From: Mageeibacillus sp. UBA5734
Lineage (GTDB): Bacteria > Bacillota > Clostridia > Saccharofermentanales > UBA5734
Reading direction: 5' to 3'
DNA length: 10,599 nucleotides
Assembly (NCBI GenBank): GCA_002419365.1
Contig: DIGA01000070.1
Span: 1 to 10,599 of the forward strand
The position numbers were made by a program, and so were the translations under genes. Below, in pieces: positions 3,909 to 10,599 of this stretch (positions within the stretch are counted from its first letter, which is position 1; every line of letters begins with the position of its first letter). Under the pieces are notes generated by a model. That model worked only from the letters and a program-made list of their open reading frames with translations. It ran no database searches and was not told the origin of the DNA.

Positions 3909-6509
3909 ATGGACCTTTTTGACCAGCTCCTGGCCAACCAGGATGACAAGGCTGGATCTTCCACTGCCCAGATGAGCCAACCAGACATCCCATCCAAACC
4001 AGTCGCACGTGCTGCGGTGGACCCTGCACGCTTGCTTGCCGGCCTCAATCCTGAACAGGCCAGGGCTGTCCAGCATGTCAACGGCCCCCTGCTCATCCTG
4101 GCCGGTGCTGGCTCTGGCAAGACACGCGTCATCACGCACCGGATCGCCTGGCTGGTGGAGGTGCAAAAAGTCAGTCCGTCAGCCATCCTGGCCATCACCT
4201 TTACCAACAAGGCAGCTGCTGAAATGAAATCCCGGGTTGAGGAGCTGGTCGGATCGGTCAGTTCTGCCATGTGGATCGGTACCTTTCACAGCATGCTGGC
4301 CCGTATTCTGCGCCGGTACGCCGATCGCCTGGGCTACGAACGCAATTTTGCCATCATCGATTCGGACGACCAGCAGAAGGTCGTCAAGCAATGCCTGGCG
4401 GAGCTCAAGCTGGATGAGAAAACCTTTGCCGTACGCGCTGTCCATGGCCAGATCAGTTCGGCGAAAAACGCCCTGCAGACACCGGCAGATTTCGCCCGCG
4501 AGGCTGGCAGTGACTACCGCGCCAGCAAGGTTGCCGAGGTCTACCGCCTGTACCAGGATAAGCTGAAGCGGGCCAACAGCATGGACTTTGATGATATCCT
4601 GCTCGAGGCTGTCCACCTGATGGAAAGCCAGCCGGATGTCCTGGCTGAGTACCAGAGCCGGTTCCGCTACATCCTCGTCGACGAATACCAGGACACCAAC
4701 CATGCCCAGTACAAGCTGGTCCAGATGCTCTCAGCCGGACACCGCAACCTGTGCGTCGTCGGCGACGATGACCAGTCGATCTACAGCTTTCGCGGTGCCA
4801 ACATCCAGAACATCCTCGATTTTGAGAAGGATTTCAAGGGCTGCACCGTGATCAAGCTGGAGCAGAACTACCGCTCGACCGGCAATGTCCTCGGCGCTGC
4901 CAATGAGGTCATCCGCAACAATGCCGGGCGCAAGAATAAGAAACTCTGGACCCAGGCCCATGCTGGGGAGAAAATCACCTTCCTGCGTGCGGAGAGCCAC
5001 AGCGATGAGAGCCGGTTCATTGCCAGCGAAATCAGCCGTCTGGTGGCCGGCCAGAACAAGACGTATCGCTATGGCGATGTTGCGATTCTCTATCGTCTGA
5101 ACGCACTGTCGCGCAATCTGGAAGGAGCCCTGCGCGATGAGGGCGTCCCGTACCGGATCTTCGGCGGCATGCGTTTCTATGACCGCAAGGAAATCAAGGA
5201 TGTCCTGGCCTACTTGCGCCTGATCGCCTTCCCGAAAGACGACCTTTCCCTGGGCCGGATCATCAATGTGCCGCGGCGTGGCATCGGCGATGCCACCCTC
5301 GAAACCCTGGCTCAGCTGGCTGCGGCGCACCAGGTCTCACAACTGGAGATCTGTGCCCGGGCCCAGGATTTTCCCGAGCTGGCGCGGACCTCAGGCCGCC
5401 TGCTGCTGTTTGCCACATTGATCGAACGGCTGCGCCAGGGCTTGCTGTCTGACCAGATGAATTTCCCCGAATACATCGAGTGGGTCGAGAACGAGTCGGG
5501 CCTGGTCCAGGATATCCTCGACCAGCAGGAAAAAAGCAAAGCGGACTCGGTGGACCGGATCGAGAACCTCAAGGAATTGCTGTCGGATGCTGTCGAATTT
5601 GACCAGAACCGCAAGACACAGATTGAACAACTGGCTGGATCCGACGCGACGCTGCAGCCAGATGCAGAAGACGACCACCTGGTCCTCGCCACCACTCTGC
5701 CCGACATCCTCAGTGCCTTTCTTGAGCGGGCGGCCTTGTACTCCGAAATGGACAATGACGCCGGTGAGCAAGATTTTGTCCGCCTGATGACCATCCACAG
5801 CGCCAAAGGGCTCGAATTCAAGGCCGTATTCCTGGTCGGTGCCGAGGAAGGCCTGTTTCCAGGCTATCGTTCGATGGCCAGTGAATCGGATATCGAAGAG
5901 GAACGCCGTCTGGCTTATGTCGCCATCACCCGGGCGCGGGAAAAACTCTATGTGACGACGGCCCGGAGCCGGCTGGTCTTTGGCCAGACCCAGAGCCTGA
6001 TGGTCTCGCGTTTCATCCGCGAGATCCCCGATGAATATCTGGATGAACGGGGCGGATCCCGCCGCGGCGACCGCAGTGCTGAGTTCGGCGAGTCCGCTGG
6101 CTGGGGCAGGGGAGAAGGGGCAACACGGGGCCGGGCTGGTGAGACCGCTGCAGCGGGCTATTCAGCTTTCCCTGCAGCGTCTGGTCAGACACCCAAGATC
6201 GACAATCCCTTCGTCACTGCTTCGCCTAACCGGCGCAGCCCGGTTCCAGTCGTTCCTGTACGCCCGACTGCCAGTTCGCCTGCACCAACGCCAGGAATTG
6301 GTACCAGTCCGGCAGCCTCAGGCCCGGCCAAGAAAGGGATCGATCCGGCCTCGGTCCATCCGGGCGACCGGGTCCGCCATTCCAGTTTTGGCGAAGGCAA
6401 GGTCATCCGCGTCGATCCGGTGGCTGGCGACGCCATCCTTCTGATCGAATTCGGCAAAGTCGGCCAGAAGCGGATGCTGTCCCGCCAGGCCTCGCTGGAA
6501 AAACTCTGA
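3909..6509 (+). CDS. pcrA: ATP-dependent 3'-5' DNA helicase UvrD/PcrA
   Basis: This SF1A helicase acts in nucleotide excision repair, replication restart and removal of stalled RNA polymerase or RecA. The 866-residue protein shows all helicase motifs: Q motif LNPEQARAVQ, Walker A GAGSGKT (66-72, K71), Ia ITFTNKAAAEM, Walker B DEYQD (258-262), III GDDDQSIYSFRGA, IV LEQNYRST, V MTIHSAKGLEF (627-637) and VI around 665-683 (EERRLAYVAITRARE). A Gly/Ser/Pro/Ala-rich linker (about 715-810) leads to a C-terminal tudor-like domain (811-866; HPGDRVRHSSFGEGKVIRV), which in PcrA contacts RNA polymerase. It is about 100 residues longer than typical PcrA (720-760), mostly due to the linker. The start is ATG 3909, eight bases after CGGAGG (3895-3900); ATG 3903 is only two bases from it. 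The commonly adjacent ligA is absent. Confidence 0.97.
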   Translation: MDLFDQLLANQDDKAGSSTAQMSQPDIPSKPVARAAVDPARLLAGLNPEQARAVQHVNGPLLILAGAGSGKTRVITHRIAWLVEVQKVSPSAILAITFTNKAAAEMKSRVEELVGSVSSAMWIGTFHSMLARILRRYADRLGYERNFAIIDSDDQQKVVKQCLAELKLDEKTFAVRAVHGQISSAKNALQTPADFAREAGSDYRASKVAEVYRLYQDKLKRANSMDFDDILLEAVHLMESQPDVLAEYQSRFRYILVDEYQDTNHAQYKLVQMLSAGHRNLCVVGDDDQSIYSFRGANIQNILDFEKDFKGCTVIKLEQNYRSTGNVLGAANEVIRNNAGRKNKKLWTQAHAGEKITFLRAESHSDESRFIASEISRLVAGQNKTYRYGDVAILYRLNALSRNLEGALRDEGVPYRIFGGMRFYDRKEIKDVLAYLRLIAFPKDDLSLGRIINVPRRGIGDATLETLAQLAAAHQVSQLEICARAQDFPELARTSGRLLLFATLIERLRQGLLSDQMNFPEYIEWVENESGLVQDILDQQEKSKADSVDRIENLKELLSDAVEFDQNRKTQIEQLAGSDATLQPDAEDDHLVLATTLPDILSAFLERAALYSEMDNDAGEQDFVRLMTIHSAKGLEFKAVFLVGAEEGLFPGYRSMASESDIEEERRLAYVAITRAREKLYVTTARSRLVFGQTQSLMVSRFIREIPDEYLDERGGSRRGDRSAEFGESAGWGRGEGATRGRAGETAAAGYSAFPAASGQTPKIDNPFVTASPNRRSPVPVVPVRPTASSPAPTPGIGTSPAASGPAKKGIDPASVHPGDRVRHSSFGEGKVIRVDPVAGDAILLIEFGKVGQKRMLSRQASLEKL

Positions 6510-6537
6510 GCGACAATCCCCCACGATTGCTGATAAA

Positions 6538-6571
6538 AAAGCCCGTTGCACGTCACCGCGCAACGGGCTTT
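6538..6571. terminator. Bidirectional terminator between pcrA and the Na+/Pi transporter gene
   Basis: GCCCGTTGC (6541-6549) pairs with GCAACGGGC (6560-6568), extended by three A-T pairs to 6538/6571, with a 10-nt loop. On the minus strand six T follow (six A at 6535-6540), giving a strong terminator for the convergent transporter gene. On the plus strand the T-tract is short (TTTA), so pcrA termination may be weaker. Confidence 0.9.
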
Positions 6572-6609
6572 ATCACAGTTCAAAATAGGTGAGTCTGCCA
6601 GCTTTCTGT

Positions 6610-8334
6610 TCAGGCTCCCGCTTTTTCGTGGATGATGTAGTCCTTTTTCTGGCTGTTGGCAACGATATCGGCCAGATTGCGGCAGTGGTCGCTGATGCGT
6701 TCCATCGTGTGGATCAGCTCGAGGAAAATGACAGTCGACTGCGGGTCGCAATTGCCTTGGCCCAGCCGCGCCAGATGGCTCTCGCGCAGCCGCTTTTCCA
6801 GCTCATCGATTTCATCTTCGTGGCCCATGATCCGGCCGGCAGCGACCAGGTCACGGTTGCGCAGGGCCCGGATGCTTTCATTGACGATGCTGCGGACCAG
6901 GGCGAAGGCTTCGTCCAGTTCCTTGAGAGCGTCTTCACTGAAGGCAATGCCCTTGTCACGCATCATAAGCGATGATTCGCAGATGTTGTTACAATAATCA
7001 CCGATCCGCTCGATGTCATTGGTGGCATGCATCAGGCCGGCGATGCGCACCGAGTCTTCATCTGTCATCGAACTGACCCGGAACAGATGGGACAGGTAAC
7101 GCACAATTTCATTTTCCAGGTAATCGAGGGACTCTTCGTTCATCTTGATCCGCTGGACCAGCTCGTCGGTGTGGGCCAGCATCAGGGAGTGGGAATCTTC
7201 TGTCATCTGAGTGGCGATCTCAGTCATGCGGACGAGTTCTTTGTTGGCCAGGTCGATCGCTACGGATGGCGTGTGGATGACTTTGTAATCGATGTAGGCC
7301 AGGCGGCGCTGGATGATCGGATCTTCGCCCCGGACGATCAGGCGGACCAGCTTGACCATCAGCCAGACAAAGGGCAGCCAGAGCAGGGTGTTGGCGAAGT
7401 TAAACACCGTGTGGGACACAGCAATGGTCTCGCGCATCGAATCAGCGACCGGTGTCAGGGCGCTACCGCCATTGATCGGGACCAGGGTGGCACCCAAAAG
7501 GTCCATGATCTGGGTGACAAGCCAGGTGTACGGTTTAATCAGGAGCAGGAAAACCACTGAACCAACAATATTGAAAACAGAATGAGCGGCTGCAGCTCGC
7601 TTGGCCTGGCGACTGCCACTGATGGCGGCCAGGATAGCTGTGATCGTGGTGCCGATGTTGCTGCCAAGAAGGATCGGAATTGCCTGGTTGATCGAAATCA
7701 GAGGTGTTCCAACAGCATCTGTTGAGGTTGCGGCCAAGGTTTGCAGAACGCCTATGGCGGCAGACGAGCTCTGCACAACCATAGGCGCTACAGCACCCAC
7801 CACCAAGCCGAGCACCGGGATATCCTTGATCTGGAGGAGCAGATTGGCAAAGGCTTCACTTTTAGCAAGCGGTTTCATCGCCGCTCCCATGCTGTTCAAT
7901 CCGACAAACAAGACACCAAAGGCGAAGATGATCTGGCCGAGGGAACGGACCTTCTGGTTTTTGAAGGCAAACATCATGATGAAACCGGCGGCGACAAAGA
8001 ACCAGGCATATTCATCGATCTTGGCGGCGACGATCCAGGCCGTCATAGTCGTGCCGATATTGGCTCCCATGATGACCCCGATCGCCTGGTTCAAGGTCAT
8101 CAGGCCGGCGCTGACAAATCCGACCACCATGACGGTCGTAGCGGATGAACTCTGGATGATCATGGTGACCAGGGCGCCGACAATGACACCGCGCAAAGGG
8201 GTTCCGGTCAGCATGGCCAGGATCGAGCGCATCTTTTCTCCCGCTGTTTTCTGCAGGCCCTCACCCATCTGCTGCATACCGAAAATGAACAGGGCCAGTC
8301 CACCAAACAGGGCAAAAATCGAATGCATGTCCAT
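6610..8334 (-). CDS. Na+/phosphate cotransporter with C-terminal PhoU-like domain
   Basis: This is a NptA/YjbB-type protein of the Na/Pi cotransporter (SLC34-like) family, which moves inorganic phosphate across the cytoplasmic membrane; E. coli YjbB is reported to export it. The 574-residue protein has an inverted-repeat transport domain (about 1-340) with eight or more hydrophobic helices. The hallmark motifs are duplicated: QSSSAT (61-66) with GANIGTT (90-96), and QSSSAA (188-193) with GSNIGTT (224-230). Residues about 350-560 form a charged helical PhoU-like domain with two similar halves (TNDIERIGDYCNNI and TMERISDHCRNLADIV), likely metal-binding and regulatory. The start is ATG 8334, six bases after AGGAG on the minus strand (8345-8341). 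No pstSCAB or phoBR neighbours are seen. It is convergent with pcrA and divergent from the DUF362 gene. Direction of transport is not decided by sequence. Confidence 0.95.
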   Translation of the reverse strand: MDMHSIFALFGGLALFIFGMQQMGEGLQKTAGEKMRSILAMLTGTPLRGVIVGALVTMIIQSSSATTVMVVGFVSAGLMTLNQAIGVIMGANIGTTMTAWIVAAKIDEYAWFFVAAGFIMMFAFKNQKVRSLGQIIFAFGVLFVGLNSMGAAMKPLAKSEAFANLLLQIKDIPVLGLVVGAVAPMVVQSSSAAIGVLQTLAATSTDAVGTPLISINQAIPILLGSNIGTTITAILAAISGSRQAKRAAAAHSVFNIVGSVVFLLLIKPYTWLVTQIMDLLGATLVPINGGSALTPVADSMRETIAVSHTVFNFANTLLWLPFVWLMVKLVRLIVRGEDPIIQRRLAYIDYKVIHTPSVAIDLANKELVRMTEIATQMTEDSHSLMLAHTDELVQRIKMNEESLDYLENEIVRYLSHLFRVSSMTDEDSVRIAGLMHATNDIERIGDYCNNICESSLMMRDKGIAFSEDALKELDEAFALVRSIVNESIRALRNRDLVAAGRIMGHEDEIDELEKRLRESHLARLGQGNCDPQSTVIFLELIHTMERISDHCRNLADIVANSQKKDYIIHEKAGA

Positions 8335-8347
8335 GTTTTACTCCTGG

Positions 8348-8374
8348 TCTTGTCCAAACCGTGGTAGGACAAGA
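8348..8374 (-). promoter_or_regulatory. 5' UTR hairpin upstream of the transporter ribosome binding site
   Basis: An 8-bp perfect stem (8348-8355 with 8367-8374, arms TCTTGTCC/GGACAAGA on the plus strand) with an 11-nt loop ends two bases before the AGGAG of the minus-strand gene. There is no T-tract. It could stabilise the mRNA or gate translation. Its placement parallels the hairpin in front of gap. Confidence 0.5.
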
Positions 8375-8395
8375 AGTCGAATGAGATTGATTGGG

Positions 8396-8477
8396 AATCC
8401 ATGTAAAATTCACGTCTATTCTAGATGAAATCCTCGTGATGTACAATTAAATCTAGGTAAAATGGTAAAATCCATGT
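8396..8477. repeat. 9-bp direct repeats in the divergent promoter region
   Basis: AATCCATGT occurs at 8396-8404 and 8469-8477, with starts 73 bp apart (close to seven helical turns). The pair flanks the minus-strand promoter; the second copy also lies about 30 bp upstream of the plus-strand -10. A tandem octamer GGTAAAAT (8456-8463, 8464-8471) abuts the second copy. They may be operator half-sites shared by both genes, or chance in an AT-rich stretch. Confidence 0.35.
8418..8446 (-). promoter_or_regulatory. Promoter for the Na+/Pi transporter gene
   Basis: On the minus strand TTGTAC (8446-8441) and TAGAAT (8423-8418) are spaced by 17 bp. The DNA upstream of the -35 (8447-8471) is A/T-rich and could act as an UP element. 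The start would be near 8411, giving a leader of about 77 nt that includes the hairpin at 8374-8348. No clear Pho box was found. Confidence 0.6.
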
Positions 8478-8502
8478 TAGGTCACTGGCTTTTTCTGCGG
8501 TG

Positions 8503-8511
8503 TGATATACT
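8503..8511 (+). promoter_or_regulatory. Extended -10 promoter for the DUF362-dgt unit
   Basis: TGATATACT (8503-8511) is an extended -10 (TGnTATACT) with no good -35 at 17 bp. The start would be near 8518, about 31 nt before the GTG start at 8549. Confidence 0.5.
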
Positions 8512-8548
8512 GAAAGCCAAGTTTGGCGTTGTCTTGAGGAGGCATTTT

Positions 8549-9748
8549 GTGACCCATATAATCCTCTGCCGGGTCAAAGACTATGACCCTTTTCTGGTTC
8601 GCCCAGCCTTGTCGGGGGCCTTCCGGTTGCTGAATGTCATCAGTCGCTTTCAACCCGGTGAGAACATCCTGCTCAAACCCAATCTGCTCTCGGCTGTGAG
8701 TCCGGAACGCGCTGTCACACCCCATCCGGTTGTGTTTGCTGCTTTGGCCGAAGCCCTCGCTGGACTGGACCTGAAGCTTAGTTATGGCGATTCTCCTGCC
8801 ATCAGCCAGCCTGCTGCCGCGGCTCGCATGGCTGGCCTGACCGAAGTTGCGGATCGTATGGGTATTGCCCAGGCTGATTTTTCCACTTCGACCAGTGTCC
8901 GTTTCAACCAGGGCGTCCATTTCAAGGAGGCTCCCATTGCCAATGGTGTATTGGCTGCCGATGGCCTGGTCAATCTCTGCAAGCTAAAAACACACGCCTT
9001 GACTGGCATGACCGGAGCTGTGAAGAACCTGTTCGGCATCATCGTGGGCCCGCGCAAAGCCCAGCTCCATGTCCAGTACCCCGACCTCCAGTCGTTTGCG
9101 CATATGCTTTCGGACCTGAACCGCGAGTTCCCGCCGCGCCTGACGGTGATGGATGCCATCGTCGCCATGGAAGGCAATGGTCCGATGAATGGCACCCCCA
9201 GGTCCTGTGGCTGGTTGATCATTGGCTTCGATCCTGTTGCCATCGATGCCGTCGGGGCAGTAATCATGGGTTATGATCCAGACGACCTTGTGGTCTTGAA
9301 GACCGCCCAGAGAGCAGGTCTGGGACTGGCAGATCCCGGCACCATCCGGATTACCCTTTTCGATGCGGAGACGGGTGAAACAACGGGCCAGGGCAGCCTC
9401 AAAGACTATTCCAGCCAGTTGACGATGCCTGATTTTGTCCGGCCGGCTGTTTCCCGATCGCTGATGACCCTGGCAACAAAAGTCGCTGGACCCCTGATCA
9501 AACGTCATATCATGGAGCGCCCGGCCATTCGTCCTGATGTGTGCACCCGATGTGGGCAGTGTGTCAAAGCATGCCCCGTTGATCCCAAGGTTTTGAGCCA
9601 GAAACAGCCTGACGCCGTGCCAGCATACCGATACGACCGCTGCATCCGCTGCTACTGCTGCCAGGAGATCTGTCCGGTGGGATCGATCATCGTTGAATCT
9701 GCCTGGCCAGGCCGGTTAGTTTCGGGCTCGCTCCGAACGAAAGGTTAG
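8549..9748 (+). CDS. DUF362 domain protein with two C-terminal 4Fe-4S motifs
   Basis: The 399-residue protein of unknown function combines a DUF362 domain (about 1-300) with a ferredoxin-like tail. DUF362 landmarks are LLKPNLL (41-47), GDSPA (80-84), KLKTHALTGMTGAVKNLFG (145-163) and MEGNGP (207-212). The tail has CTRCGQCVKACP starting at C332 and CIRCYCCQEICP starting at C365, each giving C-x2-C-x2-C-x3-CP, so two [4Fe-4S] clusters are expected. No signal peptide or membrane helix is seen, so it is probably cytosolic and redox-active. The start is GTG 8549, six bases after GAGGAGG (8536-8542); the in-frame ATG 8462 lies upstream of the promoter and lacks a ribosome binding site. Its last codons contain the AAAGG likely used by dgt, so the two genes are probably co-transcribed. 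The reaction is unknown; electron transfer coupled to an unidentified substrate is inference. Confidence 0.9.
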   Translation: MTHIILCRVKDYDPFLVRPALSGAFRLLNVISRFQPGENILLKPNLLSAVSPERAVTPHPVVFAALAEALAGLDLKLSYGDSPAISQPAAAARMAGLTEVADRMGIAQADFSTSTSVRFNQGVHFKEAPIANGVLAADGLVNLCKLKTHALTGMTGAVKNLFGIIVGPRKAQLHVQYPDLQSFAHMLSDLNREFPPRLTVMDAIVAMEGNGPMNGTPRSCGWLIIGFDPVAIDAVGAVIMGYDPDDLVVLKTAQRAGLGLADPGTIRITLFDAETGETTGQGSLKDYSSQLTMPDFVRPAVSRSLMTLATKVAGPLIKRHIMERPAIRPDVCTRCGQCVKACPVDPKVLSQKQPDAVPAYRYDRCIRCYCCQEICPVGSIIVESAWPGRLVSGSLRTKG

Positions 9749-9755
9749 ACTTGCC

Positions 9756-10599
9756 ATGCTCGTGCGTGAAATCAAGGAAAACCAGGAACAATCGCTCAGC
9801 CCCTTTGCCCAGCGCAGCAAGGATTCACGGGGCCGCCAGCAGCCGGAAGGCGAATGCTCGGTGCGGACCATATTCGAGCGCGATACGGGCCGGATCATTT
9901 TCTCCATGGAATTCCGCCGTCTGCGCCACAAGACTCAGGTGTTTTTCAATCCCCAGAATGACCATATCTGCACCCGGATGGAACATGTCATCTATGTCCA
10001 TTACATTGCCAACACCATCGGTCGTGCCCTGGGACTCAACCTCGACCTGATCCAGGCGATTGCGCTCGGCCATGACCTGGGTCATGCGCCCTTTGGCCAC
10101 AGCGGTGAACGAATGCTCGACACCTGCCTGAAAAAATACGCACCAGACCGCTTTTTCAAGCACGAGCTCCACAGCCTGCGCGTCGTCGATTGGCTGGCTG
10201 AACACAAAGAGCAGCACGGCCTGAACCTCAGCTTTGAGGTGCGGGACGGCATCGCCAGCCATTGCGGCGAGACGTACAGTGAATATGAATTGACACCCAA
10301 CGTCAGCAAGATGGCCGATGAATTAACCTTCGACGCCATCCATCATGGCATGCCGGCCACGCTCGAGGGCTGTGTCGTCCGCATTGCCGACAAGATTGCC
10401 TACATCGGGCGTGATGTCGAAGATGCCGCCCGGGCAGGGATCATGGAGTTTGAGGATATCCCGGCAGCCATCCGCAATACGCTCGGCGCGACCAATGGCC
10501 AGATCATCAATACTCTGGTCACCGACATCATCGAGCACAGTGCCGGCCAGAATGCGATCATCCTCAGTCCGGAGCGCGGCCAGTCGATGGAGGAATTGC
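9756..10599 (+). CDS. dgt: Deoxyguanosine triphosphate triphosphohydrolase (HD domain), 3' truncated by window
   Basis: This dGTPase-like enzyme hydrolyses dNTPs to nucleoside and triphosphate and so tunes dNTP pools. The first 281 codons are visible; the frame is open at the window end. It starts MLVREIKENQ, and the family core is clear: FSMEFRRLRHKTQVF (49-63), then the metal-binding HD residues H77 (in TRMEHVIYVHYIANTIGRALGL), H106-D107 (LGHDLGHAPFGHSGE) and a likely fourth ligand D212 (RIADKIAYIGRDVEDA). All expected ligands are present. ATG 9756 lies 7 bp after the DUF362 stop and 11 bases after AAAGG (9740-9744), a rather long spacing; GTG 9762 is an alternative but less like family N-termini. 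In many Clostridia dgt precedes dnaG and rpoD, so those may follow outside the window; this cannot be checked here. Confidence 0.93.
   Translation, partial: MLVREIKENQEQSLSPFAQRSKDSRGRQQPEGECSVRTIFERDTGRIIFSMEFRRLRHKTQVFFNPQNDHICTRMEHVIYVHYIANTIGRALGLNLDLIQAIALGHDLGHAPFGHSGERMLDTCLKKYAPDRFFKHELHSLRVVDWLAEHKEQHGLNLSFEVRDGIASHCGETYSEYELTPNVSKMADELTFDAIHHGMPATLEGCVVRIADKIAYIGRDVEDAARAGIMEFEDIPAAIRNTLGATNGQIINTLVTDIIEHSAGQNAIILSPERGQSMEEL

Noticed and set aside
7601..8428. 275-codon plus-strand frame opposite the phosphate transporter
   Set aside because: Antisense shadow; the minus-strand gene has clear duplicated QSSS motifs and its own ribosome site and promoter.
8462..8548. N-terminal extension of the DUF362 protein from ATG 8462
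   Set aside because: Lies before the extended -10 promoter and has no ribosome site; GTG 8549 follows GAGGAGG at 6 bases.
8335..8548. Possible riboswitch or Pho box between the divergent genes
   Set aside because: Scanned by eye; no recognised aptamer core, no CTGTCAT-type Pho repeats, and leaders are short.
1..10599. CRISPR array, tRNA, rRNA or toxin-antitoxin genes
   Set aside because: No regularly spaced identical repeats, no cloverleaf with conserved T-loop, and no small paired ORFs with good ribosome sites were seen.

Overview
The window looks like chromosome of a moderately GC-rich anaerobic bacterium, most likely Bacillota (Clostridia-like). This is inferred from strong AGGAGG-type ribosome binding sites, canonical SigA-like -35/-10 boxes, T-tailed hairpin terminators, long-form HPF, a PcrA with a C-terminal tudor-like domain, and a dGTPase of the kind seen in Clostridia. 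No rRNA or other taxonomic marker is present, so this is not firm. Most of the window is housekeeping DNA; I do not see a clear new defence or biosynthetic system.

Layout. Bases 1-163 are the 3' end of a group II intron: the last 26 residues of its maturase, then intact RNA domains V and VI. Bases 164-608 have no convincing gene. They hold a perfect 16-bp inverted repeat (230-277), a degenerate 52-bp tandem repeat (391-497) resembling IS21-family ends, and a 13-bp duplication (516-542), and are best read as a graveyard of mobile DNA. From about 615 ordinary genes begin: a GPR1/FUN34/YaaH (SatP-like) acetate transporter (690-1298), a long-type glyceraldehyde-3-phosphate dehydrogenase (1408-2481) very like kinetoplastid glycosomal GAPDH and bacterial GapC, cytidine deaminase (2654-3076), long ribosome hibernation factor HPF (3258-3794) and UvrD/PcrA helicase (3909-6509). 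All are on the plus strand and mostly have their own promoters; rho-independent terminators follow gap and hpf.

A shared bidirectional terminator (6538-6571) separates pcrA from a convergent Na+/phosphate cotransporter with a PhoU-like tail (8334-6610, minus). A 214-bp AT-rich divergent promoter region (8335-8548) with 9-bp direct repeats separates that gene from a plus-strand two-gene unit. This unit has a DUF362 protein with two 4Fe-4S motifs (8549-9748) and, 7 bp later, a dGTP triphosphohydrolase-like HD protein (9756 to beyond the window end).

The genes do not form one pathway. Themes are central carbon metabolism (acetate transport, glycolysis), nucleotide salvage and dNTP control (cdd, dgt), ribosome and DNA maintenance (hpf, pcrA) and phosphate transport. 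The best leads are the mobile-DNA remnants at the left edge, the kinetoplastid-like GAPDH, the repeats in the divergent promoter region, and the unknown DUF362 iron-sulfur protein tightly linked to dgt.
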